Source of the DNA: Rhodanobacteraceae bacterium
GTDB taxonomy: Bacteria; Pseudomonadota; Gammaproteobacteria; Xanthomonadales; Rhodanobacteraceae
DNA length: 64,000 bases
Direction: 5' to 3'
NCBI GenBank assembly: GCA_004299705.1
Contig: SCQS01000014.1
Location: 1 to 64,000, forward strand
The position numbers were made by a program, and so were the translations under genes. The notes beneath the pieces were generated by a model. The model was not told where the DNA came from. It worked only from the letters and a program-made list of their open reading frames with translations, and did not search any database. Positions 54,832 to 63,273 of the stretch are shown piece after piece. Numbering within the stretch: the first letter of the stretch is position 1; every line of letters starts with the position of its first letter.

Positions 54832-56931
54832 CTATGGCATCAATGCGAGCAAGGCGGCATAGGCAGTGCGAAGTTTGGCCACGAGTTGGTTACGTTCCTG
54901 CGCTTTCAAGTGCTGCGTCCGAGCCGCTGTCTTTTGCTCGTAAGGATGCGATACGGGCAGACGGTTCCGGCGTGCGTTCATCTGTCGGAAGCAGTTTCCG
55001 ATCGATGGGCACTGCGTCGAGAATGGTCCATGTGGGTCGAGCGTCACCCCGAACTTCAGCAACTGCCCCTTCTTATCAGTGGTGCTGCATGCACTAGGGT
55101 GTCCAATTGCAGCGAGATGTCGCTGCAGCGCGAGGTACACCGTTTGGTTAAATGAGTTTTGGCATGCCAGCCAAAACGAGCGGCCGCTGTCGAAGGTTGC
55201 CTCTGCTTGCTTCAGAAGGCCGAGGCCGTGAACGTACTCCGAACTCAAAAGCGTGTGCCATGACTTGTTGCGAAGTATGCCGTAGCGGCGTTCGAGGATT
55301 TCGCCGATTGGGTCGAGCCGCGACCGCCGTCCGCGCACCACCCCTAGCTCCCGTAACGTGCTTGCAACTTGCGAGGGTAGCTGGTCGACCGTCAGCCCGA
55401 GCGAGGACGGTAGGAGCCCACGCGCTTGTAGCGTGGAACAGACCGAAAGCCCGGGTTCGGGCGCATGTCGCCGAAGGAACGCCTCGGCGGCTTCCCCGCC
55501 GGCGTAAGCAGTATCAGGAAGAACGGGTGCCAGAACGGACTGGACCAGTGGCGGCTGGTGTTTCACCCAGCGACTCAGATGCTGTCCGGTCACATCTTCC
55601 GAAATACACAGAAAATGGCAGGCGCCCCATCGTTCGACGAAATTGTCACGTGTCTTGTCCTTCGCAATCGTAACTGCAAGCTCAGTTAGCGTTCGCGCCG
55701 CGGCTGTGGTGCCTGACTTGGCGCTACGGCGGTACTTTGCCAAAATGTGCCATGCTTCACCACGAACGTATGCGTATGGATTGCGGCGCACCAGATCCAG
55801 GCAAACACGCTCTATCGGTTTGCGGTAGGCGAATCGAGAAATGTAAGTGAAGAACACGTCCGTGTGTTCGGGGTGGTGTGGGATCAGCCGGAGCACGAGG
55901 CTCAGGAGCTTCGAGTCAGGCTCAGCCCTGTAAAGAACGAATCGCAGTCTCGTTTTGTCTATCACGCGATAAGGCTTGCCGCCGATTGCGTGCGCAATCG
56001 CAAAATAGGCGCGTGGCCCGCCCATCTTTTCGGTGTCGGTGCCTTCGTGATGCGGCTCGGTGATACTGGGAAGTCTGCCCAACGCCTCGCGTACACTTTG
56101 AGCACGTTTGATCGCAAATTTTCCAGCCTGGGGAATGAGCCCTCGCTCTCTACAGTGGCGCTCCAGTTCGATGAGATGCGCACGAACCTCATCGGCAGTG
56201 GCGCCGAATAACCGCACATCGTCGACGTACCGGGTGTAGCCACGACGTCTTCGCATCGCAAGGTCAATCGGGAGGAGGAAGCATTCGGCCAAGTAATCCG
56301 AAGCAAGTGGGCCCTGTGGCAGGCCGTGACCGTGACCCGATGCCGCGTGATGAGAGCTCCATGTTTTCAAGCAAGACCTGATCAGGTCAAGAGCTGGGCT
56401 GGCCGCACGCGGATAAATTGTTCTGATCAGAAGTTCGTGCGAGATCGTGTCGTAGAACGCAGCAAGGTCGAAATCACCAACCCATCGCATTCCGCCCACG
56501 TAGTGCTTCTCGATCCTTCGTTGGAACGCTGTGTAGGTGGTTTGCCACCGCCTGAAAAAGAAGATGTTGTCCGATTCTTGGAGTAAATTGCTGAAGATGA
56601 TTTTGGACTGCAAAGGCGCGCGCTTTCTTTGTAATCGTTGCGCGGCAAGATTTGCGAATGCCTGCAGGACCACCTGATCTTCAATGCCAAGGAGCGCGAG
56701 CGGGCGGTGCAGGCCAGAGGGTTTCGGTACATAGATGCGCTCTGGGTGTCGTGGCGTGAAGGTACCGGCAAGCAATCGTTGCCGCAGGTCCCTCAAGTTT
56801 TGATCGAGCGCGACTTCGTACGCGTAATAGACATCCCGGTACAGTCGCTTGTACTGGTAGTTGCCCCCTGTCGTGATCCGCCGCCATGCCAATTCGAGGT
56901 TCTGCTTGCTGCCAAGCCGACCGATCTTCAT
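54832..56931 (-). CDS. Reverse transcriptase with C-terminal HEPN-like segment (AbiA-like defence candidate)
   Basis: The protein has 699 residues. The RT domain (about 30-300) has motif A GDFDLAAFYDTI (Asp155), motif B GHGLPQGPLASDYLAE (about 202-216) and motif C RYVDDVRLFG with YVDD at 235-238, so the catalytic residues are intact. A long helical middle (about 330-600) looks repeat-like. Near the end, RRNRLPVSHPYE (Arg655-Asn656 to His662) fits the HEPN RNase pattern Rx4-6H. RT plus helical region plus HEPN is the layout described for AbiA-type abortive-infection proteins. It stands alone at the edge of the island; no retron-type RNA was identified. Confidence 0.82.
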   Translation of the reverse strand: MKIGRLGSKQNLELAWRRITTGGNYQYKRLYRDVYYAYEVALDQNLRDLRQRLLAGTFTPRHPERIYVPKPSGLHRPLALLGIEDQVVLQAFANLAAQRLQRKRAPLQSKIIFSNLLQESDNIFFFRRWQTTYTAFQRRIEKHYVGGMRWVGDFDLAAFYDTISHELLIRTIYPRAASPALDLIRSCLKTWSSHHAASGHGHGLPQGPLASDYLAECFLLPIDLAMRRRRGYTRYVDDVRLFGATADEVRAHLIELERHCRERGLIPQAGKFAIKRAQSVREALGRLPSITEPHHEGTDTEKMGGPRAYFAIAHAIGGKPYRVIDKTRLRFVLYRAEPDSKLLSLVLRLIPHHPEHTDVFFTYISRFAYRKPIERVCLDLVRRNPYAYVRGEAWHILAKYRRSAKSGTTAAARTLTELAVTIAKDKTRDNFVERWGACHFLCISEDVTGQHLSRWVKHQPPLVQSVLAPVLPDTAYAGGEAAEAFLRRHAPEPGLSVCSTLQARGLLPSSLGLTVDQLPSQVASTLRELGVVRGRRSRLDPIGEILERRYGILRNKSWHTLLSSEYVHGLGLLKQAEATFDSGRSFWLACQNSFNQTVYLALQRHLAAIGHPSACSTTDKKGQLLKFGVTLDPHGPFSTQCPSIGNCFRQMNARRNRLPVSHPYEQKTAARTQHLKAQERNQLVAKLRTAYAALLALMP

Positions 56932-57338
56932 TGTTCACCCCCCCCGCTGCGCCGCGCCCGTGCCTGCAGACTCCCCGCGCGCAATTTACCGGTTTGCGCA
57001 TTGCGTCGGCCCCTGCAAAGGTAACATTCTTGGACGAGCGATGTTCTCATGCCAAGAGGCCGAACCAAGTCTGCGATCACCCGAAGCGGATATCTCGTGC
57101 ATGAATCAGGCCCCGCTGCATGGTGCCTGCATCTTCAGGGAAGGAAGGCCGATGACACGGAGCGAGGGCTGAGCGTGTGCTGCACAGCGAAACGTCGACG
57201 GCAACCTATTCAGCCAATGAACCGAGTTGCGCGGTCACTGCCGATGGCTTCGCGTCGATACCCATGATTTCTCGTGCCCACTCGAAGATCAGGCGCAATT
57301 GGATGCTCGTCCAATTTATTCAGTGAGGCATGCCCGGC
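56932..57338. other. Gap of about 400 bases between divergent RT and HNH-pair genes
   Basis: There is no plausible gene. It must contain the divergent promoters for the RT and the HNH pair. The only structure I can point to is a stem AATTGGA-tgctcg-TCCAATT (57,297-57,316) about 22 bases before the downstream start. A small non-coding RNA, as seen with some defence RTs, cannot be excluded by eye. Confidence 0.4.
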
Positions 57339-58505
57339 ATGAGTGATCCACGCACTGAGACGTATCATCTGGATTTCGAGACCGAACCGCTCACGCAGAT
57401 CGACGATCTGGCCTCGCTCGCGGCACAGACCTACAACCTGGGTGACCATGGCCGCTGGTTCTTGTGCTTCCGGCAAGGGTGCCAAGGCTTCCATGTACGC
57501 CTGTTTGCAGTCGAAACGCATTATGCGCAATTGCACGCGTGGCAATTGCGGCGCCGGTGGCATCTGGAGCCGGAGTATCACTTGGCGTCGATTGTGTTTG
57601 GGATGGATTCGGCATTGGAGTGCCTGCTCTATGCGATGAACGCGCTCGGGTACGGTGTTTGCCCGGAGGAGTTCGTCGACATCACTACGGATAAGGGGCT
57701 GCGCTCGATCTCGCCATGGCTGATCCTCGGAAGTTCCAATCGCCACCCCGACCCCGCGTTCGAGAGGCACTATCCCAACGTCGTTGCCGTTTGGCGACGG
57801 CATAGGGGCGTCATTGAAGAGATCCAGCGTCAGCACGACGTTTCCAAGCATCGATCATCGACTTACCGGGGTGGACGTTCCCGCAACGATCCACCCCCTG
57901 GTTTTTACGCCGCACTTGGAGTGTCCGACGATGACCCCAGTCGATCTGACTTCTCGCCGATGGCCGAGATCATTCTCGACCCCGATCTCAAGCGGCCGAT
58001 GTCGGCACCACGGGCCAACGTGAAGTACGAAGACCTGCGGACGCTAGAAGGCGTGTGTCGCGAATTCGTCATGTTGGTCGAACAGGCCTGCGTGGCGTGG
58101 TTGAGCGACGCGCGGCAAATGGTCAAGTTGAACCACGGCGTGCCACTCGCGCGCTACGTAGTGGTGGGACGCGCAGGGGTAACGCTGTTCCAGGACGCTG
58201 AATGCCAGCAACCCATCGCGGACATCCAAGGGATCCGTATGGACTGGGGACATGTTGGTTACCCGCCTGAGCCAGGTCGGATCGTCGCGGCCTGTGCGAC
58301 GATTACATACCGCATAGGAGACGCACTACCGTTATCGGGAACATACGATTATGCGCGGCGCATCGGCCCAGCTTGGTATCGGGATCCGGACGATGGCCAA
58401 ATCGTGCAGGCTTGGTCGAGCTCCGCCGTCCTTGTCTCACCCTCGATGAGCCCAGTGCGGGATAAGCCGGAATGCATGTCGGGTCCAGCTAGGGGAAAGA
58501 TGTGA
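57339..58505 (+). CDS. Hypothetical protein coupled to an HNH nuclease
   Basis: The protein has 388 residues; no signal or membrane segment is evident. I do not recognise a named family. Striking segments are FGMDSALECLLYAMNALGYG (about 85-105) and the motif IQRQHDVSKHRSSTYRGG (about 165-180), which resembles the R/H-rich ends of some HEPN-like helical domains; this link is weak. The last part is beta-rich. ATG 57339 has GAGG upstream; an earlier ATG at 57,330 is possible. Its stop overlaps the GTG of the HNH gene (GTGA). Confidence 0.75.
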   Translation: MSDPRTETYHLDFETEPLTQIDDLASLAAQTYNLGDHGRWFLCFRQGCQGFHVRLFAVETHYAQLHAWQLRRRWHLEPEYHLASIVFGMDSALECLLYAMNALGYGVCPEEFVDITTDKGLRSISPWLILGSSNRHPDPAFERHYPNVVAVWRRHRGVIEEIQRQHDVSKHRSSTYRGGRSRNDPPPGFYAALGVSDDDPSRSDFSPMAEIILDPDLKRPMSAPRANVKYEDLRTLEGVCREFVMLVEQACVAWLSDARQMVKLNHGVPLARYVVVGRAGVTLFQDAECQQPIADIQGIRMDWGHVGYPPEPGRIVAACATITYRIGDALPLSGTYDYARRIGPAWYRDPDDGQIVQAWSSSAVLVSPSMSPVRDKPECMSGPARGKM

Positions 58506-59680
58506 CCGATACGTTCGCGTGCTTGTACTGCGGCTATCCGTACCCCACTGAGCAATCCACGCTAGAACATGCCATCCCTCAATCGCTGGGTGGTGCACTC
58601 GCGCCTGATCGATTCAAGCTCCACAACGTTTGTAAGAAGTGCAACAACGATCTGGGAGCGTACGTGGACGCCTCTTTCGCCAAAAGCTGGTTCGTCACCA
58701 ACGGATTAGCAACGGCGGCCCACAAGCTCTATGCCAGCGTGGACGACGCTCCGCTGCCCTTGACCTGTATGGGGCCAATCGACTTTGCCGACCTTGCCGT
58801 GCCAGAGGGTTGCCTTGCCGAGCTCTGGCTTGGTCCTTCGGGCGAAAGCATGTTCTGGCTTCGCCCCAAGGACGAAATGCTTTACTGGTATTCAGGCGGC
58901 AATCCACGCCATCGTGCAGAGCCGTCAACGGTGTACTGGTTTCCGACCTCCGCGGACCCAACACGGCTGAAGATCGGATCGGACAGCCTCTTTTCCGCTT
59001 TCAAGAAGCGAAAGAATGCACGCAAGGTGATGGGCGTTGCCTGTCATGGATTTCCAGGAAATGGGTATCCACCTGGATTTGATGTACCGGACGGAACGGA
59101 TATGGCCAACGTTGTCGCTATCCAGGCGCAAATGGAAGGCTTCCATTGTCGGGTACCGTTTAATCTTCAATTTGACACCCGATTTATTTGCAAACTGGCG
59201 CTCGGTGTGGGCTATAGCTTGTTTGGCGACGCGTTCGCATCCACGGAGAATGCAAAGGAACTTAGGAAAGGATGTTGGCCGAAGAACCAGACACAGATTG
59301 GAGTGCGAGGCGTTCCGATGTTCGGCAGCAAGGATCCTGTGCTGGAACGATTTATGGGCTATCCAGGTGCAGTGGTCCTGGTGGTTACGTCGACCATAGA
59401 CGGTTTTGTGCTGATGATGACCATTGATGAGGGCAAGCCATTCATTGTGGGACTTGCGCCTGCGTCGCTCTGCAGTTCAGCAGTTACCCCAGAAGGCTAT
59501 GCACTGCTTCTCTTCCCCTCGATCCGGCGGTGTGTCGAGATGACGTTTGTTGAATTAGTTGGGCACCACGATCGCTCTTGGCCGCACCGTTCCTTGGCTG
59601 AAATCGACGTGCAGCTAGCTCGTTCCGCCAAATTCTGGTCAACGCTTGCGAGGTTGCCGACGCGTTCGTCGGAATCGTAA
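58502..59680 (+). CDS. HNH-endonuclease-domain protein
   Basis: The protein has 392 residues. The N-terminal HNH/zinc domain shows CLYCGYPYP (Cys7, Cys10), LEHAIPQSLGG (His23) and HNVCKKCNNDLG (Asn42, Cys44, Cys47, Asn48), an intact metal-finger nuclease motif of the HNH_5 kind. The remaining ~340 residues are unrecognised and may recognise the target. Translation starts with GTG in an overlap with the upstream gene, after AGGGGA. The pair looks like one two-gene unit; a role in defence is inferred from its neighbours. Confidence 0.85.
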   Translation: MTDTFACLYCGYPYPTEQSTLEHAIPQSLGGALAPDRFKLHNVCKKCNNDLGAYVDASFAKSWFVTNGLATAAHKLYASVDDAPLPLTCMGPIDFADLAVPEGCLAELWLGPSGESMFWLRPKDEMLYWYSGGNPRHRAEPSTVYWFPTSADPTRLKIGSDSLFSAFKKRKNARKVMGVACHGFPGNGYPPGFDVPDGTDMANVVAIQAQMEGFHCRVPFNLQFDTRFICKLALGVGYSLFGDAFASTENAKELRKGCWPKNQTQIGVRGVPMFGSKDPVLERFMGYPGAVVLVVTSTIDGFVLMMTIDEGKPFIVGLAPASLCSSAVTPEGYALLLFPSIRRCVEMTFVELVGHHDRSWPHRSLAEIDVQLARSAKFWSTLARLPTRSSES

Positions 59681-59757
59681 GCTTCCCTCTGCAGGCCGAA
59701 GATCTGGCGATGGGCCGCCCGTCGAGCGGCCTGCCGCCATTGGAAAGTCCCTGCGTG

Positions 59758-60204
59758 CTACTGGTCGCGTGTTTCGATCGGCAGTGGAACGACTGGCATG
59801 CGTTTCAACTTCAGGTCGAAGCAGGTGTCGATCCACTCGCGCAGAATCAACGCGACATTTTCTGCCATTTGATAAGGCGTCTGGTATGGCGCGTAGAGTC
59901 GCCGCGCCTGCATATCGAAAAACGAATCGAGTCGCGCGCCAGGGTCGGCGTTGTACTCGATGGACTCATCCGGACCAGCCTCGACGATGCGCAGATACGC
60001 GCCGAGCAGATCGTGCAGGCATTTGTCGCAGAGGTCGCCCTCGATTTTGTTGCCGTCCCCGAACAGGCTTGCGTAACCGGCACGGAACCTGATCTGCGTG
60101 CGGTTGTTGTAGCCCTCGTACGGTAGGTCGTCGCTCATCCGCTTGCCGCAGCGGTCACAGATCACTACTTTGGCCTCGTGCTGGTGGGATTCGATCTTGT
60201 ACAT
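59758..60204 (-). CDS. Cys4 (zinc-ribbon-like) island protein, copy 2
   Basis: The protein has 148 residues. CDRCGKRM and CDKCLHDLL form two CxxC pairs enclosing YNNRTQIRFRAGYASLFGDGN. The C-terminal part has the pattern ...MAENVALILREWIDTCFD. It is a clear paralogue of the next gene upstream. The start at ATG 60204 follows GGAG. The stop lies 77 bases from the convergent HNH gene. Function is unknown. Confidence 0.82.
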   Translation of the reverse strand: MYKIESHQHEAKVVICDRCGKRMSDDLPYEGYNNRTQIRFRAGYASLFGDGNKIEGDLCDKCLHDLLGAYLRIVEAGPDESIEYNADPGARLDSFFDMQARRLYAPYQTPYQMAENVALILREWIDTCFDLKLKRMPVVPLPIETRDQ

Positions 60205-60256
60205 AGAAGTCTCCTGAGTGGTTTGGCACTGGCGTGCGCCTGATGACTTGGAGCTA

Positions 60257-60721
60257 CTAGTCGGCATCTGGTTTGGATCCCGATGCGTCGGTAGGCTCGT
60301 TGGTAACAGGCTCGATCAGAGGCCGCCGGATGAACTTCGGATCGAAGCAACCCTTGATCCACTCCCCCAGCGTCATCAACACACCTTCGGCCATCGCACC
60401 GGCGATCTGGTGTTCCAGAAACAACCGTCGCGGCGTGTGGATCCGGAAAAAGTCGTCGGAGTCTGGAAGCCTGCTGTCATCGATCACCCGCGCGTAAGGT
60501 GCCAGCAGCGCGTACAAGCAGGCGTCGCAAAAGTCGCCTTCGACGTGGCGGCCTTCTCCGAACTTGCTTTCGCGGCCTGCCTGGAATCTCACTAGCGCTA
60601 AGTTGTTGTAGCCGCTTGTATGGTCGGCTTCGTCCATCTCGTGGCCACAGCGGTCACAAACGGCGTATCCGAACGAACACTCGTGGCTCGTCGTGATGGT
60701 CTTGGTTTCGGTCTTGAACAT
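60257..60721 (-). CDS. Cys4 (zinc-ribbon-like) island protein, copy 1
   Basis: The protein has 154 residues. CDRCGHEM and CDACLYALL are the CxxC pairs, with YNNLALVRFQAGRESKFGEG between them. The pattern and the C-terminal MTLGEWIKGCFD match the neighbouring paralogue. ATG 60721 follows GAGGAG with 6 bases of spacing and is preferred to an upstream codon. Tandem duplication within one operon is likely. Function is unknown; a regulatory or nucleic-acid-binding role is possible. Confidence 0.82.
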   Translation of the reverse strand: MFKTETKTITTSHECSFGYAVCDRCGHEMDEADHTSGYNNLALVRFQAGRESKFGEGRHVEGDFCDACLYALLAPYARVIDDSRLPDSDDFFRIHTPRRLFLEHQIAGAMAEGVLMTLGEWIKGCFDPKFIRRPLIEPVTNEPTDASGSKPDAD

Positions 60722-60938
60722 GTGCATCTCCTCAATGCAGACAAAATCACCCGTCGTCCGATGGAAGTCGGGTGAGCAGAGGAGACGCACGCTGCCGGTC
60801 GAATGCGGCAGCTGCGGGCCGATTGAGGCCAGTGCTTACGTTATCACGACGGCGTCATTCGCGTCGCGCGAATCGGCGTGATCAATGTGGTGCTCCACCC
60901 GTTCGGGTCCGCTGACGAAAGGGACTCCCGTTGAATTC

Positions 60939-61499
60939 TCATGCAAGGATCCGTGGGACTGCGCCTGCGATGACACCCAACAGCGCGATGAAAGCCACCA
61001 TCAGCCCGGCTCCCAGCCATCGGTCCAAATTGTCACGGCTCAGGCCATGGCCAACGAAGTCGAACGCTCCCGCCGCTTGCGGGGTGGCAGTCAGTTCCCC
61101 CGCCCACTGGCCCGCGAGCGGCAAGCAAGTTTCCAGATCACCCACGGCACAGAGGTGCAGCCCCGTCTTGTTCAACTCCTCGACGGCCAAGGCACGTCCC
61201 CGAGGCGCGGAAAATGTCCCCTGTACAACCACGCTGCCTAGGGTGGTCTGCACGTTGGTCAATGGCGTCGACAAGAATCCGCCTTGGCTGGCCGTGGCCG
61301 AAACAAACGCGCCGGCACTGCCGCTGCGCACCGCAGCCGTCGTTGCTGCTGATTGCCAAATCAGCAACGCGATCGGCGCGGCGACTCCCAAGACAAGCAC
61401 CAGCACGAACACCACACTGAATATCTCCCAATACTTCGACGCCTTGTGCGTCGGCGCCGCCGCGATGGCATCTGGCATTTGTTCCGGGCTGGCCGTCAT
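60939..61499 (-). CDS. Two-TM island membrane protein, copy 2
   Basis: The protein has 186 residues. A predicted helix (about 25-50), a periplasmic domain with SGSAGAFVSATASQGG, GSVVVQGTFSAPRGRALAVEE, LHLCAVGDLETCLPL, and a second helix near the C-terminus. It shares this order with the gene at 61,730-62,266, so the two are diverged paralogues. The start overlaps the stop of the gene before it (ATGA). Two Cys in the periplasmic part could form a disulfide. Function is unknown. Confidence 0.78.
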   Translation of the reverse strand: MTASPEQMPDAIAAAPTHKASKYWEIFSVVFVLVLVLGVAAPIALLIWQSAATTAAVRSGSAGAFVSATASQGGFLSTPLTNVQTTLGSVVVQGTFSAPRGRALAVEELNKTGLHLCAVGDLETCLPLAGQWAGELTATPQAAGAFDFVGHGLSRDNLDRWLGAGLMVAFIALLGVIAGAVPRILA

Positions 61500-61717
61500 G
61501 GCGTTCGGTTCCGACGCCGCGCGAACCAGCGCTTGCACGCGGGTGTCCACAGCCAGAAGATGGCAATCACCGCGCCCACGAGGGAAACGGCACGCATTGG
61601 CGGCACCCAGTGCGGCAACCACGCGAATATCACAGCGGTCACCACGACAGATGCCAGGACGGGAAGCCACAAAACCAGGCGACTCTTGTCATGCATGATC
61701 CACCGGAGAGTGTGCAT
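61496..61717 (-). CDS. Small two-helix membrane protein
   Basis: The protein has 73 residues with two predicted helices and a basic C-terminal tail (KRWFARRRNRTP). I do not recognise it. The end overlaps the next gene by four bases, and it lies 12 bases after the upstream paralogue, so it is part of the same transcript. A second start 21 bases downstream (61,696) is possible. Confidence 0.7.
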   Translation of the reverse strand: MHTLRWIMHDKSRLVLWLPVLASVVVTAVIFAWLPHWVPPMRAVSLVGAVIAIFWLWTPACKRWFARRRNRTP

Positions 61718-61729
61718 CGCGGCCAGTCG

Positions 61730-62266
61730 TCATCCGCGTTTGAGCTCAGGGTGGTTGTTGACGATTTCTAGGGAGGCCGCCATCAGCGTGCCAAGCGTCA
61801 CGAGAAATCCGAGCATTCTCCACAGTGTCAGGATGCTTGAAGAAATTCCGTGCGCGAAAAAATTCGTTGCATGCTCAGCGCCTGGGACAACTTGCATCGG
61901 CCCCGACCATGGACTCGAAAGAGCCACACACGATTGTTGGTTGCCTGCTACGCAAAGTTCGGTTCCGGTCTTCGTCGAAGTCTGCACGACGAGCTCGCTG
62001 CCACGCAGCGCAGACAGCGTTCCGTCGATCGCGACCGTCCCCTTCGTCGTTTCGACGTTCGTGGCGCCGTTGCCCTTGCTCGCCGACACGAACCGACCGA
62101 GATCAGCGGTTGACAACACAACATTGGGCGCAAAGTGAAACCAGAACCAGATGCCCCAAGGGACAAGAAATCCACCGAACAGCATGACGACGAACATCGC
62201 TTCCGCGATATAGACCTTGCGGGGAGGACGACGGACTCCTGTTGACGACACCTGAGTTGCGCTCAT
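61730..62266 (-). CDS. Two-TM island membrane protein, copy 1
   Basis: The protein has 178 residues. A helix (about 20-45), a periplasmic domain with ADLGRFVSASKGNG, GTVAIDGTLSALRGSELVVQ, TELCVAGNQQSCVAL, and a second helix (FLVTLGTLMAAS) near the end. It is related to the protein at 60,939-61,499 in order and motifs. The ATG at 62,266 is preferred to a TTG upstream. Function is unknown. Confidence 0.78.
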   Translation of the reverse strand: MSATQVSSTGVRRPPRKVYIAEAMFVVMLFGGFLVPWGIWFWFHFAPNVVLSTADLGRFVSASKGNGATNVETTKGTVAIDGTLSALRGSELVVQTSTKTGTELCVAGNQQSCVALSSPWSGPMQVVPGAEHATNFFAHGISSSILTLWRMLGFLVTLGTLMAASLEIVNNHPELKRG

Positions 62267-62354
62267 CTTTTCAGAATACGCCAAAGCGCGATTTTCGCGC
62301 TGAGCGGTCCTTGGGTTCGGCTCGCCTATTCGAAGTAGGCGAGCCGAACGTCCG

Positions 62355-62675
62355 CTATTCGGCGGGTTCGGGCTCCCCCGCCTCCGAATCTTTCCCGGTG
62401 TCCCCGATGCGCTTGGACTTGGGCGTCAGGATCGCGCCGAGTTCGACGAAGCGATCCTGCGGGATTTTGCCTTGCAGCACTTGGACGAGGAACGCCAGAT
62501 GCAACGCAAATTCCAGCGCTTGCCGCTGCGTCAGGTTCATCGAATCGCGAACGTCGCGAAAGATTTCCCACGTGGCGTTGTCGACGATCGTGTCAATCCG
62601 CTTCATCTGTGGCCCCTCGGGGTCTTTCATGATTCGGTAAATGCGATTTGCTTGGCGAGATGGTTTCACGCCCAT
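62355..62675 (-). CDS. Small helical island protein of unknown family
   Basis: The protein has 106 residues, mostly helical, with an acidic tail (DTGKDSEAGEPEPAE). MKRIDTIVDNATWEIFRDV and SMNLTQRQALEFALHLAFLVQVLQG form the core. I do not recognise the family; a ribbon-helix-helix-like or other small DNA-binding fold is conceivable but not shown. ATG 62675 has GGAG eight bases upstream. It is the first minus-strand gene beside the divergent XRE regulator. Confidence 0.75.
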   Translation of the reverse strand: MGVKPSRQANRIYRIMKDPEGPQMKRIDTIVDNATWEIFRDVRDSMNLTQRQALEFALHLAFLVQVLQGKIPQDRFVELGAILTPKSKRIGDTGKDSEAGEPEPAE

Positions 62676-62753
62676 GGGATTTTCTCCGTATTTTCAGTGC
62701 GGTACCGAACGATCAATGCAGCTCGTTCGACCGTGATGGGTGCCCACCAGTTC

Positions 62754-62775
62754 ATTATACTACGTGTGGCGTAGT
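62754..62775 (-). promoter_or_regulatory. Divergent promoter with palindromic operator candidate
   Basis: On the minus strand TATAAT (62,754-62,759) is a perfect -10 box about 80 bases before the minus-strand gene at 62,675. Immediately upstream of it lies the inverted repeat ACTACG-tgtgg-CGTAGT (62,759-62,775), in the -10 to -35 spacer. This position suits a repressor, and the adjacent XRE gene is the obvious candidate. No convincing -35 is present. Confidence 0.5.
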
Positions 62776-62834
62776 TTGCGCAGCGAGGCGAAACCACGAC
62801 CCTTTAGGCGTGCCGATACTTTCCGGGTTACGCC

Positions 62835-63164
62835 ATGCCTCGCCCTTCAACACCGGGTTCCGTTTTCGGCCGAAGACTCAAAGAGGCGCGTGCGATCACG
62901 GGGATCTCGCAAAAGACTCTGGGTATGAAAGCCGGTCTGGATGAGTTCGTCGCCAGCACCCGTATCAACCGATATGAACGGGGTGTGCATCCACCAGACC
63001 CGACGACCGCCGCGATGCTGGCCAAGACCTTGGGTGTGCCGCGCGCCTACCTCTATGCCGAGAGCGACCGAATGGCCCGCATGATCCTGGCTTTTGACGC
63101 GTTGAACGCCGCTGATCAGGAAAAAGTCTTGAAGATCATGCAGGCTGGCCGCTCCGCTTTTTGA
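62835..63164 (+). CDS. XRE-family transcription regulator
   Basis: The protein has 109 residues. The helix-turn-helix domain (about 10-65) reads FGRRLKEARAITGISQKTLG then RINRYERGVHPPDPTTAAML, then LAKTLGVPRAYLYAESD. This is the XRE/Cro type. It is divergent from the minus-strand island genes and probably represses them and itself through the palindrome between them. No protease or dimerisation domain beyond a short helical tail is visible. Confidence 0.88.
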   Translation: MPRPSTPGSVFGRRLKEARAITGISQKTLGMKAGLDEFVASTRINRYERGVHPPDPTTAAMLAKTLGVPRAYLYAESDRMARMILAFDALNAADQEKVLKIMQAGRSAF

Positions 63165-63273
63165 CGCGCCGCTCTGCCACTCTTGTGGCTACCAACGACG
63201 CATTCTTTTCTTTGCAAAGTGTTCCTCATTTGGTTACGTTGCTAGAACTCGTTGCTGTAGCGGGGCTAACGAA

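Noticed and set aside
54832-56931. Group II intron or retron RT
   Set aside because: No maturase-type domain, intron RNA ends or retron msr/msd-like structure is seen; the long helical C-terminus with a HEPN-like motif fits abortive-infection RTs better.
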